Origin: Nonomuraea zeae
Lineage (GTDB): Bacteria > Actinomycetota > Actinomycetes > Streptosporangiales > Streptosporangiaceae
Assembly: GCF_005889725.1 (NCBI RefSeq)
Contig: NZ_VCKX01000002.1
Coordinates: 1 to 64,000, forward strand
Length of the DNA stretch: 64,000 nt
Direction: 5' to 3'
Numbering within the stretch: the stretch's first letter is position 1; every line of letters starts with the position of its first letter. This document shows, piece by piece, positions 56,746 through 64,000 of the stretch. A model generated the notes under the pieces. That model had not been told where the DNA came from. It ran no database searches and saw nothing but the letters and a program-made list of their open reading frames with translations. Both the position numbers and the translations under genes were made by a program.

Positions 56746-59057
56746 CGAAGGGTGAGCGGCGTGGTCACGACCAGGTCCCAGTCATCCCCACGCTTGTCTA
56801 TCCAGGCGAGCACCAGCCGGTCGCGGCCGTCCAGCGTCATGGTCAGGCCGTAGTCGCCACCGCGCGAGATCGTCGTGACCGGGGTACGTGTGCAGTGCGT
56901 TCCCGTACAGGTGGCGATGACGATCTGCTTGCGGCCGAGTTCCTGGAACGCCACCAACGCGCGCCCCGCCCGATCCAGCACCATCGCCGGCCCCGCGTGA
57001 CGCTCGTCAGGTGCGGTCAGCGTGGCCGTGTCAGCCTGTGAACAGGTGCGTGTACGGCAGTCGAGCAGCTTGATCGTGTCATCGGCCACGTCCTCGTAGG
57101 CGATCAGCGGACGACCGTCGGCGCGGATGGCCATCTCGGCGTGGGGCTGGTTGCGGCGGTCGAACAGGTAACCGGGCCGACCCTTCCCGACGGGCTGCTC
57201 GACGCTCGCCCTGGTGCAGGTGGGGTCGTCGCAGGAGACCACGTGGATGGCGCCACTGTCCCGGTCCAGGCGGAGCACGACAGGGCGGTCGTCGTAGGCG
57301 ACGGCGGCGATGAGGTCGCGTCCGCCTCCCGTACGCGTGTTCACGGGGACCTTGGCGACCTTCCTCATGCGCGGACGGATACACGCCGGATCGTCGCAGG
57401 TGGTCAGCGAGAGCACTTCCTCATCGGCCTCACTCCCCGCTGGGAGCCCGTGGAGTTGGGCGACCACCAGGCCGCCGCCCGGCCGCGCCGCCAGGGCGAC
57501 CACCTTGTTCCGGCCGCCCCACCTCACCTCCGCCAGAGGCTTGCCCCCGGGGGCCGGCGCACAGGCCGTCGCGTCGCAGATCAGCAGTCCGAGCCGGGCG
57601 CGCCAGTTCTCGTCGTAAACCCGTCGGTAATGCTCATCGATCGCCCATGTCGTCACGGCGATGCGGCCGTCCGCAAGCTGGGCGCTGACCGCTGTTCGCT
57701 CGCCGTCCACGGCGGGCGGCTCGGCCCAGGAGAGCCGGGGGCGGGCGCAACCGATGTCCGCGCAGGTCAGCAGCTTCGCCTCGCTGGAGCCGTCCATGAG
57801 CATGATGAGACGTCCGCCCGGCCCGGCGTACAGGGCCTGCAGGTCCGACGACTCCAGGCTCGGTTGCGGCGGGCGGCCGTCCACCTCAGGCGCCTCGTCG
57901 CCTGAGCCGTGGGGCAGGTTCGCCGTGACGGCCGTCTCGGAGACCTCCAGCCAGCCGAGCGGGTTGACCAGCGCCGCGCCGCCGTACAGCAGGCTCGGCA
58001 GGAGGAACGCCGCGAGCACCAGGACGGGCCTGGCCCGGCGTGGCGTGCTCGGTGGCAGGCCGTCGGCGATCTCCTTGAACTCGGTGGTCATCCCCGCGAG
58101 CGCCAGGCGGTGCAGGAACAGGCGTGCGATCACGCTCGCCTGGAACGGCACCGCGACCAATCCCAGAACGAAGCCTGTCCCCGCCTGCAGGACGGGGTTT
58201 CCGGACGTGGCCCACTCCAGCACCTGCTGGATCAGCGCGGGAAAGATCACCACGCCGAAGGCCAGCGTGAGGGCAGTCGCCCAGGGGGCGTAGGACGTCA
58301 GCCGGTAGGCGAGCGCGAGCGCGCTTCTCGCGGACCGTTGCTTCAGCACCACGCCCGGCACGGCCAGCAGGCACGGCAGCGAGAACAGGAGCAGGAGCAC
58401 CGTCATGGCATAAGCCGGGACCTGCGCCCCGTTCCACGCGAGAATGCCAAAACCGACCGCCAGGTCCGCCACGATCACGACCACGCCGACCAGGACCAGT
58501 GCCAGCATCGCGGGCCAGCGCCGGGCCGCGGCCCGCATCGCGCGCAAGGTGGAGACGTTCTTGCCGACCAGTCGCCCAGCGGCGAGCATCGTCGTCGCGG
58601 GCAGCACCACCATCTGCCCGGCCACTGCGGCGGCCAGCACCACCGCCGACCACCTCAGCAACGGCGCGCCAGGCGAGCCGATGAGTTCGAACCCGCCGTT
58701 GACCACAGCTGCCGACCCGTCCACGACCATGACCAGTGCCGATGCGGCGATCAAACCGAGGGGCAGGAACACCAGCAAGGCCGGCGCCGACAATCTGATC
58801 AGGTTCCGCGCCGTGAACGCGTAGGCCAGCCAGACCACGCCGAGTCGCCGTACGTCGTTCCAGGCGTGCGGGTGGCGGTCATCCTTCGGGTTCTCGTCGA
58901 TCAGCTGGCTCATCGGCCGTCCCGTCGCCCCAGGTCTTGGGCCCGCTCCGTGCCCGTGACCGGGATATTCAGGGCGCAGGAGCAGGAGCTGCACCCAGAG
59001 GCGGGCCCGCGCCAGCCTGGCCCGTGACCTGGCGATCAGTTGATCGGGCATGGACAT
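56742..59057 (-). CDS. Polytopic membrane protein with six C-x(4)-C repeat blades (paralogue A)
   Basis: 771 residues with the same layout as its downstream paralogue: membrane segments (LIRLSAPALLVFLPLGLIAA, LRWSAVVLAAAVAGQMVVL and others, about 80-350), then six Cys-pair repeats: LLTCADIGC, LLICDATAC, LTTCDDPAC, VVSCDDPTC, LLDCRTRTC, IATCTGTHC. Both copies share phrases such as DGSAAVVNGGFELIG/DSAAVVNGRFELVG. ATG 59057 follows GGAGGCATCC; ATG 58913 is an alternative that trims a basic N-terminal extension. The pair probably forms a heteromeric surface assembly. Confidence 0.7.
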   Translation of the reverse strand: MSMPDQLIARSRARLARARLWVQLLLLRPEYPGHGHGAGPRPGATGRPMSQLIDENPKDDRHPHAWNDVRRLGVVWLAYAFTARNLIRLSAPALLVFLPLGLIAASALVMVVDGSAAVVNGGFELIGSPGAPLLRWSAVVLAAAVAGQMVVLPATTMLAAGRLVGKNVSTLRAMRAAARRWPAMLALVLVGVVVIVADLAVGFGILAWNGAQVPAYAMTVLLLLFSLPCLLAVPGVVLKQRSARSALALAYRLTSYAPWATALTLAFGVVIFPALIQQVLEWATSGNPVLQAGTGFVLGLVAVPFQASVIARLFLHRLALAGMTTEFKEIADGLPPSTPRRARPVLVLAAFLLPSLLYGGAALVNPLGWLEVSETAVTANLPHGSGDEAPEVDGRPPQPSLESSDLQALYAGPGGRLIMLMDGSSEAKLLTCADIGCARPRLSWAEPPAVDGERTAVSAQLADGRIAVTTWAIDEHYRRVYDENWRARLGLLICDATACAPAPGGKPLAEVRWGGRNKVVALAARPGGGLVVAQLHGLPAGSEADEEVLSLTTCDDPACIRPRMRKVAKVPVNTRTGGGRDLIAAVAYDDRPVVLRLDRDSGAIHVVSCDDPTCTRASVEQPVGKGRPGYLFDRRNQPHAEMAIRADGRPLIAYEDVADDTIKLLDCRTRTCSQADTATLTAPDERHAGPAMVLDRAGRALVAFQELGRKQIVIATCTGTHCTRTPVTTISRGGDYGLTMTLDGRDRLVLAWIDKRGDDWDLVVTTPLTLR

Positions 59058-59228
59058 GGATGCCTCCAGCGGGACAAGGGGTGGCCATGAGCCTAAGATC
59101 CGCGCCGATCGTGAACAGGGCCGAAGACCTCCTCGGCATCGGATCGAACCCGGCTCTGGACGCGTTCCGTACTCCAACGGCACGTACGGCACCTTTTCGG
59201 CCTACTGCACAGTGAGGAGCAGGCAAGA

Positions 59229-59508
59229 ATGAAACGGACACGGATTCTTCTGCTGCTGGCGCTGATCTGCACGGCCTTGTCCGCGTGCCAGAGGGATACG
59301 GAACCGGTTGACCTCAGCCCGTTGCCCTCCGTCCCCCCGGACCCCACTTCTTACGGGCGTACATCTGCGATGAGGAAGATGCCGTCATTCCAGCCAAGGC
59401 GGTGGAGCGCCTGCACCTCGGCTGTACTTCTACGACGACACCTCGGCCACCGGCCTCCTCTACGTCGGCTGGATCGGCCCCCACCTGGCCAGTGGCCGGA
59501 CAAACTAA
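59229..59508 (+). pseudogene. Lipoprotein signal fused to a YDDT/GWIGPHL remnant (copy 2)
   Basis: The start (MKRTRILLLLALICTALSAC) is a clean lipoprotein signal with lipobox LSAC and a ribosome site. After ~45 residues the frame loses sense. From about 59,397 another frame reads APAPRLYFYDDTSATGLLYV then GWIGPHLASGRTN and a TAA at 59506. The latter is the same family end as at 50241. This is a mosaic of two broken genes. Confidence 0.55.
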
Positions 59509-59601
59509 GACCTCTCCGACTGCAACCCGACCTGTCACCGGACCGCCTTGAGGCAGGTGGCCCGGTGATCAAGACGTGGCTGCGGCGGCAGCCGAACGTG
59601 C

Positions 59602-60576
59602 TCACTCTGTCCGAGGCAGCGGGCGCGCATGACGATGGTCGAGAAAGGCTTCCTTGGCCGCGGCCCGTGCTTCGTGCAAGTTTTCAAGAGTTTGCCGATG
59701 CAAGTTGGGCTCTGTCCGCTCGTCCGTGAGGTAGACGAACTCCCTGTAGAGCTCCACTTTCCTTCGGTGGAGGTTGAACTGCTCGCCAGCCTTCGTCTGT
59801 GACGGTGGGATCCCGTCGAGTTCGGCGATCCGGTTGTCGAGGTGCCGCAGTTCGTCATGGATGGAGAGGCGGGTCAGCCCGTCCGACGGTCGTTCCCCTA
59901 CGGGCCAGTCCGGAGTCGGCGCCACTTGCTTGTACCGGGTCAGCCAGAAGTCGAGCTGACGGGGATTCGTCTCCGGCCTCGACGAGATTCGGCGTGCGGC
60001 CCGCAACCGGCGCCGCACGTCCTTCGTGGTCTGATCGAGACTGCGAGCGATGTCTTCCTCGTCTCGGCCATGCGCGGCGAGGTACGCAATGCCCATGTCC
60101 AGTACCTGCTCGGAAAGCAGAGCTATCTGGTGAAGAGCCTGATCGAAGGACTCCTCATTGATGCCGGTCTGGGTATCGGCGGTCGGAACGGCTACCAGTC
60201 TGGCGGCCTGATCGGCGAGAGCCTGTGCCAGCAGGCAGGTCTGTAGGCGAATCTGCTCCAACGATGCCAACTGCTTGGACTTTGCCGGATTCCGGCCCCT
60301 GCCGGGACCCTGGCTGGGCATGGACGCTGCGAGTCTGTCCAACTCCGACACGGCATCTTCCACGGCCTTGATCGTTATGAAGGCCCGTGGCAGACACGTC
60401 AACACCTCTGCCTGCAGCCACCTCTTCGGGCGCTTCTGGATTGGCTCTGGAAGAGCTCCTCTCTTCACTTCCTGATACACGGCAGCCGGGGACGGGATGC
60501 CTGTCTCCGCCATCAGGCCCTGCTCGTCGATCAGTTCCTCGTCGGCGAAGCCGTCGCCGGCAGACCCGCTCTTCAC
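59602..60576 (-). CDS. Unknown helical protein with possible HTH
   Basis: 324 residues. GLMAETGIPSPAAVYQEVKRGALPEPI (about 20-46) resembles a MerR/Xis-type winged helix. The middle contains EEDIARSLDQTTKDVRRRLRAAR, a second HTH-like segment of the sigma-70 type. Long helices follow. GTG 60576 overlaps the stop of the small membrane-protein gene (GTGA). No family recognised. Confidence 0.55.
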   Translation of the reverse strand: MKSGSAGDGFADEELIDEQGLMAETGIPSPAAVYQEVKRGALPEPIQKRPKRWLQAEVLTCLPRAFITIKAVEDAVSELDRLAASMPSQGPGRGRNPAKSKQLASLEQIRLQTCLLAQALADQAARLVAVPTADTQTGINEESFDQALHQIALLSEQVLDMGIAYLAAHGRDEEDIARSLDQTTKDVRRRLRAARRISSRPETNPRQLDFWLTRYKQVAPTPDWPVGERPSDGLTRLSIHDELRHLDNRIAELDGIPPSQTKAGEQFNLHRRKVELYREFVYLTDERTEPNLHRQTLENLHEARAAAKEAFLDHRHARPLPRTE

Positions 60577-60779
60577 CAGTTCCTCTTCAGGGACACGGTG
60601 AGACGAACGTCGAGGGTGAGCTGCGGGATTGCCGCCGCCGACCTCGCGCGAGACCTCTTGGGCGGAAGCAGGACGAGAAACAGCATCGCGAAGACGGCCA
60701 GCCAGGGCGCATGCGTGGCCAGGGCGCGGCCAAGCTCTTCGAGGAGGGCGACGTGTTCGCTGGAAGCCTCAACAGGCAT
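60573..60779 (-). CDS. Small one-pass membrane protein
   Basis: 68 residues. An acidic N-terminal helix, one membrane segment (APWLAVFAMLFLVLLP) and a basic tail. AAGGAG precedes ATG 60779. It is coupled to the following gene by a GTGA overlap, so the two probably act together. Confidence 0.55.
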   Translation of the reverse strand: MPVEASSEHVALLEELGRALATHAPWLAVFAMLFLVLLPPKRSRARSAAAIPQLTLDVRLTVSLKRNW

Positions 60780-61221
60780 CGAGTCTCCTTTGGGGATGAT
60801 CACTTGTTTCAAGGCACCATCATGGCCGTCGGGCATGCCAAAGAGATCGGATAGCGCAATGTTCGCCCAAACCCAACATAGTTAGGATGTGCCAAGGACC
60901 TGCAGAAACAGGGCTGATCTCGGGAGCTTGTGACACCGGAAGAGGTGCGTTCGGGTCAAGTGGGCGGCACGCCGCCGACGGGCCGAGAGATCGCTCGCCT
61001 GGAACCGAGGACTAGGAACTTCGCCATCGCGGCGTTGCAAGCCGCGCCCCACTGTGTGGCGCTGGGGAAGGCGGCGGGCAAACTCCGCCGTCCAGCTATG
61101 AGCGCAGTGGGTTATCCAGCGTCGTGTGCATCCCGAAGAGCTAGTAGCAGGCGAATGGGCTGCATGGCGAAGCGCTCTCGTGTCCGGCCCGACCTCAAGG
61201 GAGCGTTCGTCTCCGTGACCA
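60780..61221. other. Gap without a gene
   Basis: About 440 bp between two minus-strand genes. Open frames are short and lack ribosome sites. Nothing recognised. Confidence 0.5.
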
Positions 61222-61644
61222 CTACGGTCGATCACGTCGTACGGCGCTCGCCACCCTCTCAGCCGCCTCTTCAGGGTCCTCGTGCTCCCAGACCCGGATC
61301 ACTGTCCAGCCTTCGGCCGCCAGGAATCGATCCGTCTCAGCGTCGCGTTCCTGGTTGCGGCGAACCTTCTCGGCCCAATATTCCGAGTTGGTCGTCGCGA
61401 CGGTGTGATGCTGCGGGCAGCCATGCCAGAAACACCCGTCCATGAAGACCGCGACCCTGGCGCGGGTGAAGAGCAGGTCCGCGGTCCTTCGTATGCCGGG
61501 TAGAGGACGAGCGGACACGAGGTAGCGCAGGCCACGGGCGTGAACGGCTCGCCGGAGAGCGAGTTCGGGCTTTGTGTCGCGAGACCTGTTCGCCTGCATG
61601 CTGGCCCGAACGGAGGCACTGGACGCCCACGAGGTTGTCGCCAC
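61222..61644 (-). CDS. vsr: Very short patch repair endonuclease Vsr
   Basis: About 140 residues with the Vsr blocks: SWASSASVRASMQANRSRDT, TADLLFTRARVAVFMDGCFW (catalytic Asp), HGCPQHHTVATTNSEYW (zinc His/Cys set) and the C-terminal GWTVIRVWEHED. Vsr nicks T:G mismatches formed by deamination of 5-methylcytosine, so it normally accompanies a cytosine-5 methyltransferase; none is visible in this window. GTG 61644 has AGGG 8 nt upstream. It is divergent from the herA gene. Confidence 0.88.
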   Translation of the reverse strand: MATTSWASSASVRASMQANRSRDTKPELALRRAVHARGLRYLVSARPLPGIRRTADLLFTRARVAVFMDGCFWHGCPQHHTVATTNSEYWAEKVRRNQERDAETDRFLAAEGWTVIRVWEHEDPEEAAERVASAVRRDRP

Positions 61645-61751
61645 AAAAATCACCCTACAGGGGCGCATATCGAGCCGCCTGATGTCTGGACGGACGATCC
61701 GGCGGCACCCGAACCGACGAAACGTGTTGCGGCCGGGACTCCCGTCTGTCA

Positions 61752-61783
61752 CCGTTAACCGCTAACGCATTAGTGGTTAACGG
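61752..61783. promoter_or_regulatory. Inverted repeat operator between vsr and herA
   Basis: CCGTTAACCGCTAA (61752-61765) and TTAGTGGTTAACGG (61770-61783) are inverted copies with one mismatch around CGCA. It ends 13 bp before the herA ATG, overlapping its expected promoter or leader. Confidence 0.6.
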
Positions 61784-61796
61784 ATAAGGGGGTGTC

Positions 61797-63548
61797 ATGG
61801 AGAGCGCCAACGAGCGTGGCGAAGGCTCCGAGGACAAGCCGGGTGACGAGTACACGGGTCCCGTAGTCCCCTGGCTAATCCCCGGAACCGGCAAGGGAAG
61901 CGAGGAGGTGCTGGACGGCTCCATCGTCGACCGGCCTGTTCGCGAGGGGGAGCAGGCCGGGACGAGCGACGACGACTACGAGCTGCTGGGCACGGTGATC
62001 AGCGACGGCGACTCGCCGACCTTCCAGGAGATCCACTTCCGGCTGACCGCTGACCAGGCGGTCAGCCCGGGAGAGTTCGTCGCCGTGGAGGGCCGTGACC
62101 GGCAGGGGTCCCTGGGCTGCTGGGTGCTGTGTCGGGTGCTGAACGTGCACGAGATCAATCCGCACGAGGATCCGCAGAGCGCCACGGTACGCGACGTCCT
62201 GCCGTTCGACAGCACCTACGCGACCGAAGGGGAGTCCACGGTCATCTACCGCCTGGTGCGGTGCGAGCCCATCGAGGAGTTGCCGGTCGTCGGGCGGAAC
62301 GTGGGCGATCCGACCGAGATCCGGACGCTGCCCCGGGCTGGCGACGCGGTCGTCCGCGCCCGGCCTGGGATGGTCACCGCCGCAATGGGCTTCCCTGCCG
62401 ACCCCGACGACGGACTCCACATGGGGAGCCTGCATGGCGAGGGCTCGATCCCGGTGACGCTGGACAAGGGGGCGGTGCAGCGGCACATCCTGATCGTCGG
62501 CGGCATCGGAAGCGGCAAGAGCTACACCAGAGGTGTGCTGGGCGAGGAACTGCACCGATTGGGTGCGCCTCAGGTCAACATCGACGTGAACGGCGAGATG
62601 ATCGAGGCCGCGCTGCAGATGGGCGGAATCAACGTCAAGCCCGGCGCTGGCTTCACCCTGCCGCTGGGCTCGCTCACCCGCGAGGATCTGCTGGACGCGG
62701 TGTCCGGGGTGAACCGCGGCACCAACATCGAGACGTTGATCGGGTACACCTTCGACGTGCTGCGCCGCGAGATCGGCCAAGGCCGACGGGGCGCCTTCAG
62801 CGTGGACGATCTGGTTGAAGAGCTGGGCAGGCAGGCTCCGCATCTGAAGATGGAGGACGCCCGCACCCTCCGCCCTGCCGAGCAGCGGGTCAAGGCCTTG
62901 GAGAGGCTGGACTACATCGGCCGGCGTTTCGACTGGGTCGGCACGCTGCGCCCGGGCGCGTTCGTCAACATCGACTGCCGGGGCAGGCTGCTGGGCGACC
63001 TGCGCGTGATCGTCGCGGCGGTGGCGCGGGACTTGCAGGACCTGGCCAGGCAGAAGAAGATCCCGTTCACCGTGCTGTCGATCGACGAGTTCCACCTGGT
63101 CGCCCCGAACGACGACAAGATCGTCTCGACCCAGGTGCTGCGTGAGATCGCCCGCATCGGACGGCACTATCGTCTGGGACTGGTGCTGACCACCCAGAGC
63201 CCCGCCGACGTGGACCGGTCGGTGCTCAAGCGGCTGCTCACCCGGTTCGTGCACGCCATCGAGCCGGACCAGCTGGAATCCCTGCGCGGCATCTTCGCCG
63301 ACGCGCCCGCGGAGATGATCCGTTCGCTCCCGAAGCTCCCGCAGGGCGTGTGTGTGCTCACCGGCGTCGCCGAGACCGTCCGGCACGCCGCCGTTGTCGA
63401 CGTCCGCGAGCGCGTCACCGCGCACGGCGGCGCCACCCCGGACGCTTTCGGTGACCTGCGCGAGCGCGGTTGGCCGGGCAAGAAGCCGCTGTCGGATATC
63501 CTCGATCAGGACCGTCGGGAGAACGGAGACGACGGCCATGTCAGTTGA
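61797..63548 (+). CDS. HerA/DUF87-type hexameric DNA translocase
   Basis: 583 residues. The N-terminal part (ELLGTVISDGDSPTFQEIHF, VSPGEFVAVEG) is a HAS-barrel. Walker A GGIGSGKS is at 235-242. Walker B LSIDEF is at ~427-432. RLLTRFVHAIEPDQLESLRG lies in the HerA sensor/arginine-finger region. HerA proteins pump DNA and work with a nuclease or effector partner (NurA, Sir2, DUF4297 and others) in repair and anti-phage defence. ATG 61797 follows AAGGGGG. The gene overlaps the next start by 11 bp, making that gene its likely partner. Confidence 0.88.
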   Translation: MESANERGEGSEDKPGDEYTGPVVPWLIPGTGKGSEEVLDGSIVDRPVREGEQAGTSDDDYELLGTVISDGDSPTFQEIHFRLTADQAVSPGEFVAVEGRDRQGSLGCWVLCRVLNVHEINPHEDPQSATVRDVLPFDSTYATEGESTVIYRLVRCEPIEELPVVGRNVGDPTEIRTLPRAGDAVVRARPGMVTAAMGFPADPDDGLHMGSLHGEGSIPVTLDKGAVQRHILIVGGIGSGKSYTRGVLGEELHRLGAPQVNIDVNGEMIEAALQMGGINVKPGAGFTLPLGSLTREDLLDAVSGVNRGTNIETLIGYTFDVLRREIGQGRRGAFSVDDLVEELGRQAPHLKMEDARTLRPAEQRVKALERLDYIGRRFDWVGTLRPGAFVNIDCRGRLLGDLRVIVAAVARDLQDLARQKKIPFTVLSIDEFHLVAPNDDKIVSTQVLREIARIGRHYRLGLVLTTQSPADVDRSVLKRLLTRFVHAIEPDQLESLRGIFADAPAEMIRSLPKLPQGVCVLTGVAETVRHAAVVDVRERVTAHGGATPDAFGDLRERGWPGKKPLSDILDQDRRENGDDGHVS

Positions 63549-64000
63549 GCAGCGCAAGCTCGACGTCGTCGAACGCGAGCAGGCGATCTTCAAGGTCCTG
63601 CGCGGGATCGACCCCGCCGTCGGTGCCACCGTGCGTGAGCTCCACGAGCACCTGACCGTGCGCGGGACCGACCTGGCTACCACCGGCCCGGTGCGCGACA
63701 CCGTGACCGTCCAGGCCTACCACAAGTTGATCGCCCGTTTGGTGCTGGACGGCCGGCTGGTCGAGGTCGACCCGCCTGCCGCCGACGCGCAGCGGTACGC
63801 GCTCGCGCCGGCGGTGCATGCCGACACCGCGATGAGCCTCGACGACATCGAGCAGCTTCTGGCCGGGCTGCGGCCCACCGAGGCGATCGCCGCGCTGATC
63901 GAGGCCCGTGAGAGCATGCGCGGCGACCGCCGCGACATCCTGCGCAAAGCGGCCGTGGCGCTGCAGAAGGTCGACCCGCGCGACCTCATCCGCGACGTGA
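63538..64000 (+). CDS. HerA partner protein, cut by the window edge
   Basis: The first 154 codons of an open frame starting ATG 63538 inside the herA end. VRELHEHLTVRGTD...YHKLIARLVLDGRLVEVDPP (about 30-80) is a winged-helix-like segment. A helical region follows (DIEQLLAGLRPTEAIAALIE). No catalytic motif appears before the edge. The overlap with herA implies co-translation. Confidence 0.7.
   Translation, partial: MSVEQRKLDVVEREQAIFKVLRGIDPAVGATVRELHEHLTVRGTDLATTGPVRDTVTVQAYHKLIARLVLDGRLVEVDPPAADAQRYALAPAVHADTAMSLDDIEQLLAGLRPTEAIAALIEARESMRGDRRDILRKAAVALQKVDPRDLIRDV

Noticed and set aside
60882-61235. Minus-strand frame of 117 codons beside vsr
   Set aside because: Arg/Ser/His-rich wrong-frame composition, with no ribosome site.
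12793-64000. Second copy of the tRNA-Ala 3' end marking the element boundary
   Set aside because: I searched by eye for the T-arm and acceptor sequence and found none. The boundary probably lies outside the window or has decayed.
1-64000. CRISPR arrays
   Set aside because: No regularly spaced 20-40-bp repeats with unique spacers and no cas genes were seen. The repeats at 5131 and 34265 are too short and too close together.

Overview
The window is high-GC DNA from an actinomycete. It uses GTG starts freely, and it carries a WhiB regulator, a SepX/Glp cell-division neighbourhood and GntR/NUDIX/FtsK-type conjugation genes typical of filamentous actinobacteria. A relative of Streptosporangiaceae or Streptomyces is my inference; no marker here fixes the genus.

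Positions 1-12,792 look like core chromosome: a VanY-type peptidase, mscL, a CpaB-like SAF protein, mtnP, a DHA2 drug exporter, an FmdB zinc ribbon, a cation/proton antiporter, 5-formyl-THF cyclo-ligase, and then galU-glp/moeA-moaC-moaB-rimJ-sepX. This stretch ends at a tRNA-Ala(CGC) gene.

From 12,793 rightwards the DNA has the character of an integrative and conjugative element, or a stack of mobile elements. A tyrosine integrase points at the tRNA 3' end and is coupled to a small protein that resembles its own N-terminal arm-binding domain. Cargo fills 15-28 kb: an unknown three-gene operon with an apparent frameshift, a PUA/EVE-like HNH nuclease, a nuclease-helicase (DUF2075), RhuM, Fic, a HEPN-like helical protein, a ScoMcrA-like HNH nuclease and a T4 beta-family protein. 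Most of these are families linked to defence or toxicity.

Positions 28.3-40.5 kb hold the transfer and regulation module. It is a tightly overlapping minus-strand operon with an Xis-like HTH protein, a DUF2637-type Spd protein, a GIY-YIG protein, a basic repeat protein, membrane proteins, a TraB/FtsK-like translocase and WhiB. It is controlled by a GntR regulator divergent from a NUDIX hydrolase. A 10-bp inverted repeat enclosing four GCGTCCGC repeats at 34,265-34,321 is a candidate TraB recognition (clt) site. I recognised no replication initiator.

Positions 40.7-64 kb are accessory and mosaic: an endonuclease VII-like protein, a GIY-YIG protein, a DksA/TraR zinc finger fused to an unknown domain, a helicase-nuclease, an orphan intein with its first cysteine replaced, a DNA-binding protein behind an iterated operator, a secreted HNH nuclease, two tandem paralogous membrane proteins with six C-x(4)-C blades each, and a vsr/herA divergent pair whose partner gene runs off the right edge. 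Remnants of one gene family occur at both about 50.3 and 59.4 kb. By eye I found no second copy of the tRNA 3' end, so the right boundary of the element is not placed.
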